Of a stretch of 61,597 nt of DNA, positions 34,911 through 47,037 are shown one piece after another (the first letter of the stretch is position 1; each line of letters opens with the position of its first letter). Where the stretch lies: the NCBI RefSeq assembly GCF_004120195.1, contig NZ_SCHN01000028.1, forward strand, positions 1 through 61,597. Reading direction: 5' to 3'. The position numbers were made by a program, and so were the translations under genes. Below the pieces are notes generated by a model, which searched no databases, was not told the DNA's origin, and saw nothing but the letters and a program-made list of their open reading frames with translations. The stretch is from Enterovibrio baiacu (lineage in GTDB: Bacteria > Pseudomonadota > Gammaproteobacteria > Enterobacterales > Vibrionaceae).

Positions 34911-34951
34911 GCGCTTGATAAACCAACGTGAGAACCTCCTGATAATGACAT

Positions 34952-34981
34952 AAAAAAAGGCACTGATAACAGTGCCTTTTT
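34952..34981 (-). terminator. Terminator of the nucleotidase gene
   Basis: Arms aaaaaggcactg and cagtgccttttt (12 bp) with a 4-nt loop; the minus strand ends in T7. Confidence 0.9.
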
Positions 34982-35088
34982 GAGAAGTCTTAGAGAACCA
35001 TCACTTGCTCTCTACTTATACGCAATCAAGGTAACAGCGTGCTCATACGCATGCCGCTACGTTGTTTTAATTGCGAAAGCATCGCGCC

Positions 35089-36765
35089 TTATTTGTAAAC
35101 CATTTCGCCATTTGGCGCATATTTGTTCACATCAATCGGCGTGTTCTTCTCAAGGAAGTCCTTCAATACTTCTGCGTCAACAAAACCTGTGTTTACGTTG
35201 CCTGGGTGGTCTGTGATTTTCGGGTAACCATCACCGCCCGCAGCGTTGTAGCTTGGTACAGTGAAACGGTAGGTTTTGTTTGGATCAAGGGCTTCACCGC
35301 CGATCTTCACATCACTGACACTGTCACCGTCAACAACCATTGAGATGCCATAGAACTGCGCGTATGCGCCTGAATCTACTGGCTTGGTTGCAACAACGTT
35401 TAGGTAATCCAACACTTCTGCGCCACTCATGTCGGTGTAAGTCACCATGTTCGCAAACGGTTGAACTGTCAGCACGTCTTTGTAAGTGACTTCGCCAGCT
35501 TCGATAGAATCACGCACACCGCCAGAGTTCATCACAGAGAAGTCTGCTTTCGCACGCTCTTTGTGCGCAGCTGCGATCATACGACCCAGGTTGGTTTGTT
35601 GGAAACGCACCACGTTGCGATCACCTTCGAGCTTGTCGTTGGTTTCTGCAATCTTCACATTCAACTGATCCTGACCTTTCTCTTGGTAAGGTTTCAGGAA
35701 GTCGTAAATGCCTTTGTCTTTTGGAATTTCATTTTGAATAAAGACACGTTTCTTCTCGCCATTCACCTTAATTTTCTTTTTAAGGTTCACTGGGATCAAA
35801 TCGTAAGACACCAAGTTCAGCTCGCCATTACGGAATTCGAAGTCCGCTTTACCGACGTATTTGCCCCACTCGTGCGCTTGAACAATGTATGTGCCGTTTT
35901 GGTTATCAGGCTTACACTCGTCGCCAGGCTTGAAGGTTTTGCTCGCAACATTCGGGCCTTCCATACAAACAGGCTCTTGTGAGTGACCACCCACAATCAT
36001 GTCCAGTGAACCTTCGTCCAAGTAGCGCGCAAGTGCAACATCGCCAGGTGCATTGATGCCACGGCGACCGTCTTCATAGTGGCCCATGTGCGTCGCTGCA
36101 ATAATGATGTCTGGGTTTTCAGTTTTTTCCAGCTCAGCGATCAGTTTCTTCGCTTCTTCTTTCGGGTCACGGAATTCCAACCCACCGATGAATTCTGGGT
36201 TACCAATTTTTGCTGTGTCTTCAGTCGTCAGACCCATGACAGCAATGCGCAAACCGTTCTTTTCAAACATTTCGTACGCTTGGTATTTACGCTCGCCCGT
36301 TGCTTTGTCATAGATGTTGGCAGAAAGCATTGGGAAGTCAGCCCAGTTCATTTGCTTTTCAAGGACATCTAGCGGGTTATCAAACTCGTGGTTACCCAGC
36401 GCCATTGCGTCATAACCGATCATGGTCATGCCTTTAAAGTCTGGTTCTGCATCTTGCAGATCAGATTCAGGAACACCCGTGTTGATGTCACCACCAGAAA
36501 GCAAAAGTACTGCCGCACCCTCTGCTTCAGCTTCCGCGCGAAGTTTGTCGATCAGTGTTTTACGTGCAGCCATACCATACTCGCCGTGGCGGTTATGCCA
36601 AAAGCGGCCATGGTTGTCGTTGGTATGAAGAATGGTGACGTTATAGGTGGTATCCGGTTGCCAGCCTGGCACAATTTCCTTTGTTTCAGTAGTGGCAGAA
36701 CAGCCTGCGAGTGACGCAAGCAACGCAGCGCTGATAGCTGCTTTGAGAGAAAGGCGATCCGTCAT
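35089..36765 (-). CDS. ushA: 5'-nucleotidase/UDP-sugar hydrolase lipoprotein (UshA/NutA type)
   Basis: 558 residues with a lipoprotein signal (MTDRLSLKAAISAALLASLA, then GCSATT). The metallophosphatase domain shows ILHTNDNHGRF, GGDINTG, ALGNHEFDNP, ATHMGHYE and VGGHSQEP. The C-terminal nucleotidase domain shows NSGGVRDSIEAGEVTYKDVL and PSYNAAGGDGYP. It degrades extracellular nucleotides for uptake. In Vibrio the surface-exposed enzyme is known as NutA, and lipidation matches that more than the soluble E. coli UshA. The ATG at 36765 has AGGTAAC 4 to 10 nt before it; a longer frame from 36846 is less likely, as it would bury the signal peptide. Confidence 0.93.
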   Translation of the reverse strand: MTDRLSLKAAISAALLASLAGCSATTETKEIVPGWQPDTTYNVTILHTNDNHGRFWHNRHGEYGMAARKTLIDKLRAEAEAEGAAVLLLSGGDINTGVPESDLQDAEPDFKGMTMIGYDAMALGNHEFDNPLDVLEKQMNWADFPMLSANIYDKATGERKYQAYEMFEKNGLRIAVMGLTTEDTAKIGNPEFIGGLEFRDPKEEAKKLIAELEKTENPDIIIAATHMGHYEDGRRGINAPGDVALARYLDEGSLDMIVGGHSQEPVCMEGPNVASKTFKPGDECKPDNQNGTYIVQAHEWGKYVGKADFEFRNGELNLVSYDLIPVNLKKKIKVNGEKKRVFIQNEIPKDKGIYDFLKPYQEKGQDQLNVKIAETNDKLEGDRNVVRFQQTNLGRMIAAAHKERAKADFSVMNSGGVRDSIEAGEVTYKDVLTVQPFANMVTYTDMSGAEVLDYLNVVATKPVDSGAYAQFYGISMVVDGDSVSDVKIGGEALDPNKTYRFTVPSYNAAGGDGYPKITDHPGNVNTGFVDAEVLKDFLEKNTPIDVNKYAPNGEMVYK

Positions 36766-36801
36766 GGTGTTACCTATTTGTTTGTTGAAAACCTTGCGGT
36801 C

Positions 36802-36823
36802 AGGGCGCACAACATCGCGCCCT
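36802..36823 (-). other. 5'-leader hairpin of the nucleotidase gene
   Basis: agggcgc (36802-36808) and gcgccct (36817-36823) form a 7-bp GC-rich stem with an 8-nt loop, about 40 nt before the start codon. It may influence translation or message stability. Confidence 0.35.
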
Positions 36824-36987
36824 ATGCACTGTGTTAACGTCGACATTTATGTCGTTTTCATGAGGTAGTCTAAATATATAAGTTAACCAGCACATTCTTC
36901 TCTAAACAAAGTGCCGCCTAGATCACTGAAAAACACACTTACGGGCGTGAACGTTCAGGATTTAGACGGCATATAAGTTACGAGCGA

Positions 36988-38331
36988 TTATTTTTTCTGC
37001 AGCTTGCCTTTGGAGCGAGCAATGGCAAATGCCGCCGCCAACGCCAGTAGGAAACAGTAGTAGGATTGGCTCACCACAGACAACGGCGACAGCTCAAAAA
37101 TCGAACCCAATAGCAGAGCCTGAGCGCCATATGGCAACAAACCTTGTACGACGCAAGAGAAGATATCCAACAAGCTCGCACTGCGTTTAGGTTCAACGCC
37201 ATGCTGTGTCGCCAGCTCTTTCGCTACGCCACCAGACACGATAATGGCCACGGTATTGTTTGCAGTACAAAGGTTGCTGATGCTCACCAAGATAGCGATA
37301 CCGGCTTCACTGGCGCGTGATGATCCTTTCTCTGCCGCTTTGTCAGCGCGGGATAGAATCAAACGGCTCAGCTTTTCGGTGACAAAGGCAAGGCCACCTT
37401 GTTGGCGCATCAACTCTGCCAAGCCGCCAATCAACAAGGATAACAAGAAGATCTCTTGCATGTTGCCAAAGCCCGCGTAGATATCCTGGCTGAAGGACAT
37501 CACGCTGTAATCTTCAATGCGCGCAATGCCCACAGCACCCGCAAACACGATGCCCAACGCGAGCACCACGAACACATTCACGCCATAAACAGCCAGACCT
37601 AAGATGGTCAAATACGGCAATACTGCCAGCCAATCAATTGCGCCCGAGGCTGGCGCCTGCGTCACTTCGTTTGAAAAGAAGAAAATAACCAGCGTCACAA
37701 GCGCCGCAGGGACTGCAATTTTCACGTTCTCTCGGAACTTGTCTTTCATGTGACAACCTTGAGAGCGCGTCGCAGCAATGGTGGTATCTGAAATAATAGA
37801 AAGGTTGTCACCAAACATTGCACCGCTCAGCACCACACCTGCCATCAACGTGGCATCGATACCCGTACTTTGCGCAATGCCCAATGCAACTGGTGCAACG
37901 GCAGCAATCGTGCCCATTGACGTACCCATCGCCGTTGCGATGAACGCTGAAATGAGGAACAGTCCTGGCAAAATCATGCTTGATGGTAATACCGCCAAGC
38001 CCAAGTTTACCGTCGCATCGACGCCGCCCGTAGCTTTTGCAACCGCGGAAAAAGCACCGGCTAGCAGATAGATCAAGCACATCGCCGTGATATCACGGTG
38101 AGATACGCCCTCAATAAACTGACCAATGGCATCGTTGAGCTTTTCTTTACTCATCAATACCGCAAGCACTATCGCCGGCAAAACGGCAATCGGAGCAGGT
38201 AATTGGTAAAAGGCGAAATCGACATTTTGCGTCGAGAAATAGATGCCAGTGCCAATGAACAAACACAAAAACAGCCCAAACGGCAAAAGCGCTTTAGCTG
38301 AAGGTGTTGGGGAAATTTGCTTCTCTGTCAT
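36988..38331 (-). CDS. metT: NhaC-family carrier, predicted methionine transporter MetT
   Basis: 447-residue inner-membrane protein with about 11 to 12 helices of the NhaC Na+/H+ antiporter superfamily: GAFSAVAKATGGVDATVNLG, TAMGTSMGTIAAVAPVALGI, SGAMFGDNLSIISDTTIAAT and SNLCTANNTVAIIVSGGVAK. The NhaC subgroup called MetT was predicted by comparative genomics to import methionine, because its genes carry MetJ sites. Two tandem met boxes lie directly upstream here, which supports that assignment over an ion antiporter. Transport of methionine itself is not shown by the sequence. Confidence 0.8.
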   Translation of the reverse strand: MTEKQISPTPSAKALLPFGLFLCLFIGTGIYFSTQNVDFAFYQLPAPIAVLPAIVLAVLMSKEKLNDAIGQFIEGVSHRDITAMCLIYLLAGAFSAVAKATGGVDATVNLGLAVLPSSMILPGLFLISAFIATAMGTSMGTIAAVAPVALGIAQSTGIDATLMAGVVLSGAMFGDNLSIISDTTIAATRSQGCHMKDKFRENVKIAVPAALVTLVIFFFSNEVTQAPASGAIDWLAVLPYLTILGLAVYGVNVFVVLALGIVFAGAVGIARIEDYSVMSFSQDIYAGFGNMQEIFLLSLLIGGLAELMRQQGGLAFVTEKLSRLILSRADKAAEKGSSRASEAGIAILVSISNLCTANNTVAIIVSGGVAKELATQHGVEPKRSASLLDIFSCVVQGLLPYGAQALLLGSIFELSPLSVVSQSYYCFLLALAAAFAIARSKGKLQKK

Positions 38332-38386
38332 GTTGTGTTACATCGTTTTTGTGATTTGGAACGAAGAGTAAAATGAAACCATCAAC

Positions 38387-38392
38387 GCGTCA
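38387..38392 (-). promoter_or_regulatory. -35 element of the metT promoter
   Basis: On the minus strand, TTGACG followed after 17 bp by TACTCT forms a plausible promoter. The met boxes abut its upstream side, the same arrangement as at metNIQ. Confidence 0.45.
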
Positions 38393-38398
38393 ACATAT

Positions 38399-38414
38399 AG
38401 ACGTCTAAACGTCT
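38399..38414. promoter_or_regulatory. Tandem MetJ boxes upstream of metT
   Basis: AGACGTCT (38399-38406, perfect) and AAACGTCT (38407-38414, one mismatch) stand directly in tandem, the standard MetJ operator. Confidence 0.85.
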
Positions 38415-38536
38415 GAATCATTTCAGTACGGTTTATTACAACGTATTAAAATGAAAAGGTTTCGTTATGTAAAAACTTGAACTCCTGCCATAAAAATCAA
38501 TTAATTTCATAGCGTTAAAAGAAAACACTCTATGAT

Positions 38537-38550
38537 GCGAGTGCGCTCGC
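38537..38550. other. Small hairpin in the metT-chemoreceptor gap
   Basis: gcgag and ctcgc with a 4-nt loop. The rest of the 38332-38720 gap holds the two promoters and no gene. Confidence 0.3.
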
Positions 38551-38604
38551 CCCTGAGGTGCTTATCGGAATTTCAAGTAAAGTAAAATAGTTGCACATTC
38601 CCCC

Positions 38605-38631
38605 TAAAGCCGCTTCACACCGCGCCGATAC
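38605..38631 (+). promoter_or_regulatory. Sigma-28 (FliA) promoter of the chemoreceptor gene
   Basis: TAAAGCCG-N11-GCCGATAC matches the flagellar/chemotaxis sigma-28 consensus (TAAA, 15-bp spacing, GCCGATAA) at almost every conserved base. Transcription would begin near 38640, giving a leader of about 80 nt. Confidence 0.85.
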
Positions 38632-38720
38632 ATTACGCCGTACCAATAATAAATATAGCGCTCTGATCCTGACTGTTCGGGATCTGTTTTTATCATGAGT
38701 TCGATGCAAGGAAGTTAACA

Positions 38721-40595
38721 ATGACGCTGACACTCAAACAGAAGTTGATAGGTACCTGTCTTTTGGCCGTCACGGCAATGGCGATGGTCCTTTCTATGCT
38801 TGCCGCCAATCAACTGTCTACACAGACCCAACACAACCTTGAGGATCGCGTCACGAGTATGTCTGACGTTGCCAAGGCGGGGATTTCCGACTGGCTCGTC
38901 GCACATGAAACGGAATTATCTGGGTTTATCAAAACACAACCTCACAGCAACCCGGAGCAAGCATTGAAAATGCTCCAAATTGCAGGTGAATTTGCCATGA
39001 CCTTCTATGCAAAGGCCGACGGCACCTTGTACCTCGCTAACGGCGCAAACGTGGATATTGATCCTCGACAACGCCCTTGGTACGTCGATGCGGTTAAGAA
39101 AGGCGACAACATCAGCACTGAGCCTTATCAAGACGCACTGACTGGCGACACCATGGTGACGGTTGCCACGCCGACCTACACAAATGGCAAGTTGAGCGGT
39201 GTCATCGGTGGCGATATTAGCCTTCGTAAAATCGTGAATGACTTGGCCCAGTTCCGTTTCGGCGACAATGCCTATGGCATGCTGTTGACCGACAAAGGTA
39301 CGTTAATTGCCCACAAGGATGCAGCACTTCGCGGGAAACAGCTTTCGCAATACAACGCAGCACTTGATATTTCGACCGTGAAAGACGCCGCGTTCAACGG
39401 TGATATGTTGTCACTTTCCCTAAACGGTGAAGACAAAGCGTATTACTTCGCGATGCTGCCTAACACGAACTGGATTATCGGTATTGAACTCGATATGGCA
39501 ACCGAGTTAGCGAGCCATAACCGCGCTGTCACAACACTCATCATCACCAGTGTCGCCATTACCTTGTTGGTGCTAGCAATGGCAGCTTGGGTAGTGAGTT
39601 TCTTGTTCCGCGATTTGAAACGCGTTTCCACCGCGATGGCTGAAATCGCCAGTGGCGATGCTGATTTGACTCAGCGCCTCACACCGCACAGCAACGACGA
39701 AGTGGGTCAGCTCGCGCAGAACTTCAACACCTTCGTGGCTAACATGCACACCATGGTGACACACCTGAAAAACGTGGGTGAAGCACTCGCGGTTCAGGCG
39801 AACACATCAGCCGAGCAAGCCAGTGAACGCAGCGCGAGAATTCGTGGTCAGCAGGATGAAATCAATATGGTGGCAACCGCCATCCATCAAATGACCGCAG
39901 CCACCCATGAAATTGCAGGCAGCGCGGAAAACACGGCACAACTGTCAAAAGAAGCCGTTGATTGCTCGTCTACCGGTGCCTCTCAGGTAAACCAAAGTCA
40001 GGTGTCGATCGGTAATTTATCGACAGAAGTCGAATCTGCCACGGCAGTTATCGCTGAACTGCATGCGCATACGCAGAGCATCAACTCGATTCTTTCTACG
40101 ATCCAAGGTATTGCAGAGCAAACCAACTTGCTGGCATTGAACGCGGCAATCGAAGCTGCCCGTGCGGGTGAACAAGGTCGCGGCTTTGCCGTGGTAGCGG
40201 ATGAAGTTCGCGTATTGAGTCAACGTACGCACGATTCAACCCGTGAGATTCAGGCGACCATCGAGACACTGCAAACCACGACACATTCCGCGGTTCAAAT
40301 CATGGAAGACAGCCGTCATTTGGCAACCACCAGCGTTGATGATGCTAACTCTGCAACCGTGAGCTTGTCGCAAATCACCACGTCGGTTTCCACTATCAGT
40401 GACATGGCGACCCAGATCGCGTCAGCGGCGGAAGAGCAATCCTTGGTAACGTCTGAAATCACCCGCAATACCGAAGCCGTTCGCACAGCGTCCGATCAGT
40501 TGGCAGCAGAGGCGAATCAAGCCAGCATTCAGGCCAGCGAGCTATCTGGTCTGTCTCAGCAACTGAATGCGGAAATTTCACGCTTCAGGTTGTAA
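38721..40595 (+). CDS. Methyl-accepting chemotaxis protein with dCache sensor
   Basis: 624 residues. An N-terminal helix (about 10-30) and a second near 272-296 enclose a periplasmic double-Cache domain. A HAMP linker ([20 protein letters not shown]) and the cytoplasmic signalling hairpin with the highly conserved [20 protein letters not shown] follow. In the sensor, [12 protein letters not shown] with DISL downstream resembles the residue set (R, W, Y, D) used by amino-acid-sensing dCache domains, so an amino acid ligand is plausible. AAGGAAG precedes the ATG. It is divergent from the predicted methionine transporter and is driven by a sigma-28 promoter. A terminator follows. Confidence 0.93.
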   Translation: MTLTLKQKLIGTCLLAVTAMAMVLSMLAANQLSTQTQHNLEDRVTSMSDVAKAGISDWLVAHETELSGFIKTQPHSNPEQALKMLQIAGEFAMTFYAKADGTLYLANGANVDIDPRQRPWYVDAVKKGDNISTEPYQDALTGDTMVTVATPTYTNGKLSGVIGGDISLRKIVNDLAQFRFGDNAYGMLLTDKGTLIAHKDAALRGKQLSQYNAALDISTVKDAAFNGDMLSLSLNGEDKAYYFAMLPNTNWIIGIELDMATELASHNRAVTTLIITSVAITLLVLAMAAWVVSFLFRDLKRVSTAMAEIASGDADLTQRLTPHSNDEVGQLAQNFNTFVANMHTMVTHLKNVGEALAVQANTSAEQASERSARIRGQQDEINMVATAIHQMTAATHEIAGSAENTAQLSKEAVDCSSTGASQVNQSQVSIGNLSTEVESATAVIAELHAHTQSINSILSTIQGIAEQTNLLALNAAIEAARAGEQGRGFAVVADEVRVLSQRTHDSTREIQATIETLQTTTHSAVQIMEDSRHLATTSVDDANSATVSLSQITTSVSTISDMATQIASAAEEQSLVTSEITRNTEAVRTASDQLAAEANQASIQASELSGLSQQLNAEISRFRL

Positions 40596-40630
40596 CGCAT
40601 CGCTGCAAAACCAGCGAGATGAAAACGAGA

Positions 40631-40656
40631 AAAGCCGGCATAAGCCGGCTTTTTTA
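40631..40656 (+). terminator. Terminator of the chemoreceptor gene
   Basis: Arms aaagccggc and gccggcttt with a 4-nt loop and six T. The same hairpin could serve the converging kdsA. Confidence 0.88.
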
Positions 40657-40711
40657 TTCGATGCTGTTCAGTTTGCTAATTCAAAACGGAACACGTCAGT
40701 TGGAGCAAGAC

Positions 40712-42389
<1,678 letters not shown>

Positions 42390-42391
42390 TC

Positions 42392-42775
42392 TTACCCCAA
42401 CAACTGCGGCGTTTTGGTGATAGCTAGGTTAGCGGCAGCATAGACCCAACCTAAAGCACCAAAGAAAGCAAACAGTCTGAACAAGGTGCCTTGGCTGTAA
42501 TTGAGTGCCACAAAGCCCAAGGCAATATACGCAATAACGCAGGTCAGTTTTTCGGTCATCCATACTGCACCCGGCGTAAACGGTGTGAAGCCTGTAATCA
42601 CCACGAGAGAGATACCCGTTAGTAACAGTGCCGTGTCGATAACATGAGGAACGACTTTCACCCACTTCTTCTCGAGCATTTTGCTGTCCATCATGCGCCA
42701 TACAAAACGAATGATGAATAACGTCACGCTAAGCGCGATGGTAAAAAGGTGTATATGCTTCAATGCAACGTACAT
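42392..42775 (-). CDS. sirB2: SirB2-family small membrane protein
   Basis: 127 residues with four hydrophobic segments. The motif KHIHLFTIALSVTLFIIRFV (His near the N terminus, start of helix 1), KVVPHVIDTALLLTGISLVV and the conserved W in GALGWVYAAANLAITKTP match the SirB family. Named from a Salmonella sirA-regulated locus. No biochemical function is known. It fits the standard prmC-sirB2-sirB1 order. Confidence 0.9.
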   Translation of the reverse strand: MYVALKHIHLFTIALSVTLFIIRFVWRMMDSKMLEKKWVKVVPHVIDTALLLTGISLVVITGFTPFTPGAVWMTEKLTCVIAYIALGFVALNYSQGTLFRLFAFFGALGWVYAAANLAITKTPQLLG

Positions 42776-42811
42776 AGTCCGTCTATCTCTTTATTGTTTT
42801 ATAAGGTGGCG

Positions 42812-43657
42812 TCAGCGCGAATAGCGCCCCAGCGTAACACGATCTTGTCCTGCGTAATCTTGCACCGTTTCCACATTGCAGAATCCAGCGTCAGAAAAAA
42901 TGGTGCGAACCACATCGCCTTGGTCATAACCGTGTTCAATTAAAAGCCAGCCATCTGTCACCAAATGCTGAGGGCTTTTCTGGCAAATATGGCGAATATC
43001 CGCCAAACCATGGTCATCAGCAATCAGCGCTGTTTTAGGCTCAAACCTCACATCGCCTTGCGACAAATGCGGGTCTTCTGGATCGATATACGGCGGATTG
43101 CTCACGATCATGGTGAAGGTTTGGTCCGCAAGGTTGTCAAACCAACTGCTTTGCAGAAACTCTGCATTACTGATGGCATTGTCTTGCTGATTACGCACAG
43201 CAAGTGCAACGGCTTCAGGACGAAGATCAACACCCACGACACGCATGTCTTGGCGTTCGCTTGCCAATGACAATGCAATTGCGCCCGTGCCTGTACCTAA
43301 ATCCAACACTCGCCCTTCGCCCGCAGGTAAACGCGCGAGCGCAAGTTCGACCAAGCGTTCAGTATCAGGACGAGGGATGAGCGTGCTTGGCTCAACGTTG
43401 AGTCTTAACGACCAAAAATCACGATAGCCGATGATATACGCCACAGGTTCGCCCTTTACACGGCGAGCCAGTAACGTATTGAAGCCACTTTCTTCTTCCT
43501 CAGACAACATCTTGTCTGACCATGTATAGAGATAGCTGCTTGGCTTATCTAACACATGGCAAAGCAGGACTGACGCATCAATCTTGGGAGAAGGGCTATG
43601 ATTTTCACTTAGCAAAAGCGCTGCATCACGCAGCGCATTTTCAATGCTGATGGGCAT
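42812..43657 (-). CDS. prmC: Peptide chain release factor glutamine methyltransferase PrmC
   Basis: 281 residues. The SAM-binding motif is VLDLGTGTGAIALSLASERQ and the catalytic motif IVSNPPYIDPEDPHL (NPPY), with a helical N-terminal substrate domain. PrmC methylates the glutamine of the GGQ motif in release factors RF1 and RF2. Its start codon touches the stop of prfA (the RF1 gene), so the enzyme and one of its substrates are translationally linked. Confidence 0.96.
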   Translation of the reverse strand: MPISIENALRDAALLLSENHSPSPKIDASVLLCHVLDKPSSYLYTWSDKMLSEEEESGFNTLLARRVKGEPVAYIIGYRDFWSLRLNVEPSTLIPRPDTERLVELALARLPAGEGRVLDLGTGTGAIALSLASERQDMRVVGVDLRPEAVALAVRNQQDNAISNAEFLQSSWFDNLADQTFTMIVSNPPYIDPEDPHLSQGDVRFEPKTALIADDHGLADIRHICQKSPQHLVTDGWLLIEHGYDQGDVVRTIFSDAGFCNVETVQDYAGQDRVTLGRYSR

Positions 43658-44745
43658 TAGTGTTGCTCTGCCAACGCTGCCAATTGGTCCGCTTGGAACT
43701 CTTGCATGATTGGCTCAACAAGGCAGTTCAAGTCACCTTCCATCACTTCATCCAAACGATAAATCGTCAGGGTGATGCGGTGGTCAGACACACGGCCTTG
43801 TGGGTAGTTGTAAGTACGAATACGGTCAGAGCGATCACCAGAACCTAGCAGGTTACGGCGTGTGCTTGCTTGTTCAGCCGCGCGTTTTTCTTCCTCGGCT
43901 TTGATCAAACGTGCAGCCAGTACTGACATCGCTTTCGCTTTGTTTTTGTGCTGTGAACGCTCGTCCTGACACTCAACCACAGTGCCCGTTGGCAAGTGGG
44001 TAATACGAATAGCAGAGTCGGTGGTGTTAACGTGCTGACCACCCGCGCCCGATGAACGGAAGGTATCAATTTTCAGATCAGACGGGTTGATGTCTGGAAT
44101 TTCTGCTTCAGGAATTTCAGGCAAGATCGCAACGGTACACGCTGATGTGTGGACGCGGCCTTGCGATTCAGTTGCTGGAACACGTTGAACGCGGTGACCA
44201 CCTGATTCGAATTTCAATACGCCGTAAGCGCCGTCACCAGAGATGCGTGCAACCATCTCTTTGTAACCGCCTTGCTCAGAGTTGTTGGCGTTGATCACTT
44301 CCACACGCCAGCCTTTTGATTCGGCAAAACGGCTGTACATACGGAACAAATCACCGGCAAAAATACCCGCTTCATCGCCGCCCGCACCGGCGCGGATTTC
44401 AATGAAACAGTTACGTTCGTCGTTAGGATCTTTTGGCAATAACAACACTTGAAGTTCATCAGTCAGGCGTTCGATTTCTTCTTTCGCTGCTTTCACTTCT
44501 TCTTGCGCCATTTCGCGCATTTCCGGATCGTCTTCGTTCGCCATTTCTAGCGCCGCTTCAAGATCATCTTCCGCTTGCTTGTATGACGTGAAGCACTTGG
44601 TGACTTCTTCAAGCTGGCTGTACTCTTTCGACAACGCACGGAATTTATCCTGATCGCCAATAATGCCGGGATCACTCAGAAGGTGTTGCACTTCTTCGTA
44701 GCGCTCGCTCAGCGCTTCTAATTTGGCGAGAATAGATGGTTTCAT
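43657..44745 (-). CDS. prfA: Peptide chain release factor 1
   Basis: 362 residues, normal for RF1. The codon-recognition motif PAT appears in [20 protein letters not shown], and the catalytic GGQ in [21 protein letters not shown]1 reads UAA and UAG stop codons and triggers peptide release. The order hemA-prfA-prmC is conserved in Gammaproteobacteria. Confidence 0.98.
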   Translation of the reverse strand: MKPSILAKLEALSERYEEVQHLLSDPGIIGDQDKFRALSKEYSQLEEVTKCFTSYKQAEDDLEAALEMANEDDPEMREMAQEEVKAAKEEIERLTDELQVLLLPKDPNDERNCFIEIRAGAGGDEAGIFAGDLFRMYSRFAESKGWRVEVINANNSEQGGYKEMVARISGDGAYGVLKFESGGHRVQRVPATESQGRVHTSACTVAILPEIPEAEIPDINPSDLKIDTFRSSGAGGQHVNTTDSAIRITHLPTGTVVECQDERSQHKNKAKAMSVLAARLIKAEEEKRAAEQASTRRNLLGSGDRSDRIRTYNYPQGRVSDHRITLTIYRLDEVMEGDLNCLVEPIMQEFQADQLAALAEQH

Positions 44746-44760
44746 AGTGAATTCTTTTAA

Positions 44761-46020
44761 CTACTTTTGAGGATCCAGACCTAGGCTCTGACGAAGCGTG
44801 TCTAATGTGCGTTCGTCACCATTTCTGGCGGCTTCTTGCATGGCCTGAGTGGGCGCATGGATCAGTTTATTGGTCAATTTATTGCTTAGCTCTTTGAGCA
44901 CTTTTTCAGGGTCAGTCCCATTCGCAAGGGCTTGAAGGCTTCGGCTAAGCAATTCATCTTTGAGTGCTTCAGAATCCGCACGGTACTGCTTGATACTGTC
45001 CACCGCATCACGAGAACGCATCCAGGTCATGAACCCAAGGCTTTCCTCATCAACAATGGACTCCGCTTGAACGGCAGCGGCTTTTCGTTGTTCTCGATTG
45101 CGTTCAACGATTGATTGGAGATCATCAACCGTATACAGGTAGGCATCATTCAACTGACCTACCCCTTCTTCAATGTCACGTGGCACAGCAATGTCAATCA
45201 ACAACATGGGTTGATGACGACGTGCTTTCAGTGCTTTCTCAACCATGCCTTTGCCGATAATAGGCAAAGGGGCAGCGGTTGAACTGATCACAATGTCAGC
45301 ACGGTGCATGTGCTCTGGGATTTCTTCCAGAGAAATAATTTCTGCGCCGAACGCGTCAGCAAACGGTTTTGCACGTTCACGGGTTCGGTTTGCCACGATA
45401 ATCTTACGGCAGTTGTGCTCATAAAGATGTTTGGCGACGAGCTCAATGGTTTCACCTGCACCGACAAGCAAGGCGGTTGTGGTTTCCAATGACTCAAATA
45501 TCTGACGTGCCAGCGAACAGGCTGCAAACGCAACAGAGACAGCATTGCCACCAATGTCGGTTTCAGTACGCACACGCTTAGCCACCGTAAAGGTTTTGTG
45601 GAACAAGCGCTCAAGTGGGCCGTTAATGACGTCGAGATCGACCGATTCGGCATACGCTTGTTTCACTTGCCCAAGGATTTGGGGCTCCCCCAACACCAAA
45701 GAATCAAGGCCGCTGGCAACCCGCATTAAATGCTGTGCCGCTGCTTGGTCATGATAGGTATAAAGGCAAGACAACAGTGCTTCGCTGTCGAGATTGTGGA
45801 ATTGTTGCAACCAATCAACAACGTTGCCTGGGCTTGGGTGATCGGTTTCGCAGTAAATCTCGGTTCGGTTACAGGTAGACACAATGACCCCACTCTGCAC
45901 GACCTGCTGATTTTTCAGCTGGGATAATGCATCGCGAAGTTGTTGCGGTGAAAAAGCGACTTTTTCACGCAAGTCGACCGTAGCGGTCTTGTGATTGATT
46001 CCGAGAACTAACAAGCTCAT
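44761..46020 (-). CDS. hemA: Glutamyl-tRNA reductase HemA
   Basis: 419 residues. It starts [20 protein letters not shown] and has the active-site Cys in [15 protein letters not shown], the NADPH-binding part with [20 protein letters not shown], and [11 protein letters not shown], then a C-terminal dimerisation region. It makes glutamate-1-semialdehyde, the first step of C5 haem synthesis. It is the first gene of the prfA/prmC/kdsA run and is divergent from lolB. No confident promoter was found on the hemA side. Confidence 0.97.
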   Translation of the reverse strand: MSLLVLGINHKTATVDLREKVAFSPQQLRDALSQLKNQQVVQSGVIVSTCNRTEIYCETDHPSPGNVVDWLQQFHNLDSEALLSCLYTYHDQAAAQHLMRVASGLDSLVLGEPQILGQVKQAYAESVDLDVINGPLERLFHKTFTVAKRVRTETDIGGNAVSVAFAACSLARQIFESLETTTALLVGAGETIELVAKHLYEHNCRKIIVANRTRERAKPFADAFGAEIISLEEIPEHMHRADIVISSTAAPLPIIGKGMVEKALKARRHQPMLLIDIAVPRDIEEGVGQLNDAYLYTVDDLQSIVERNREQRKAAAVQAESIVDEESLGFMTWMRSRDAVDSIKQYRADSEALKDELLSRSLQALANGTDPEKVLKELSNKLTNKLIHAPTQAMQEAARNGDERTLDTLRQSLGLDPQK

Positions 46021-46419
46021 TAAGCAGGGTTACCGACAGCACCAGATGAAATCCGAGCCGAGGATTTTACTTTATGGGCTCTTCGATTAAAAGATAACAT
46101 TACTTCCTCACCGTCGCGAACCTGACTATATCTCTAGCCAAGTGAGAATACTTAGCATTCATGTTTATTTTTTGCCGACTTTTTCAGCAGTTATGCTTTT
46201 CAAATCCGCGCGTTTGACCCTAACATTCCCCTCTATACAAAGATACTTGGCTTTTTGCGCTCACGTCATCGTTAAGCCTATGAAGATTTGGTCTAAATCA
46301 TGACTAACCCACATCTAAGAATGATGAAGTCTTCCTATAAGCAAAGCTGCTTACACACTGCATCTTGAGATATACTAGGCCACTATTTTCATGATGATAA
46401 AGGTACGCGGAGCATAATT
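46021..46419. other. 399-bp gap between hemA and lolB (no gene seen)
   Basis: It contains the divergent promoters of hemA and lolB. On the lolB side TATACT at 46371-46376 is a good -10 without a clear -35. A partial dyad (aaatccgagccgaggattt, about 46047-46065) lies near hemA. No RNA gene was recognised. Confidence 0.4.
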
Positions 46420-47037
46420 ATGACCCGAAACGTCAAGCATTTATTCCACACTTTATTGCTCATTGTAAGCGTTTTAGGGCTATCCGCATGTGCGACCAAA
46501 CCCGCGCCAATGACGGAATGGGAAACACACGAACAAACCCTGTTGGACATTACCCAGTTCACCGCAAAAGGAAAAGTGGCCTTCATCAGCCCTGCCCAGC
46601 GTGTCTCCGCGAATTTTGTCTGGGAGCAAAATGGTGATTCCATGTCATTACGTCTCACTAATTTTCTCGGCTCGACCTTATTAAAACTTGATGCCACCCC
46701 AAAGGGCGCCATTTTGGTCGACAATGAGGGGCAACGTTATATCGGACGCGATGCCGCAAGCCTATTACAAAAACTCACGGGCATTGCGTTGCCAGTGAAT
46801 GACATGACGCAGTGGATTAAAGGTCTGCCCGCCGACACGAACGATTTCACACTCGGTGCAGACAACCGTCTTGCTTTCTTATCAGAAAACGATGCCTCCA
46901 CCAATAAACCGGGTTGGCAGCTGGATTACCAAGCTTATGACGCGGCAACCGACAGCTTGCTACCTGCAAAAATCAAAATGAACCAGAACGATCAAAAAGT
47001 GAATCTGGTGATCTCCAATTGGAAATACACACAATGA
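46420..47037 (+). CDS. lolB: Outer membrane lipoprotein receptor LolB
   Basis: 205 residues. The signal peptide ends with LGLSACATK (lipobox L-S-A-C). The mature part has [40 protein letters not shown] and LDYQAYD, as in LolB. LolB accepts lipoproteins from LolA and inserts them in the outer membrane. Its TGA overlaps the ispE ATG, as in other Gammaproteobacteria. Confidence 0.95.
   Translation: MTRNVKHLFHTLLLIVSVLGLSACATKPAPMTEWETHEQTLLDITQFTAKGKVAFISPAQRVSANFVWEQNGDSMSLRLTNFLGSTLLKLDATPKGAILVDNEGQRYIGRDAASLLQKLTGIALPVNDMTQWIKGLPADTNDFTLGADNRLAFLSENDASTNKPGWQLDYQAYDAATDSLLPAKIKMNQNDQKVNLVISNWKYTQ

Noticed and set aside
36901-36987. Terminator downstream of metT from gccgcctagatc/gatttagacggc
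   Set aside because: The arms are imperfect, far apart, and lack a T-run, so it was not annotated as a terminator.
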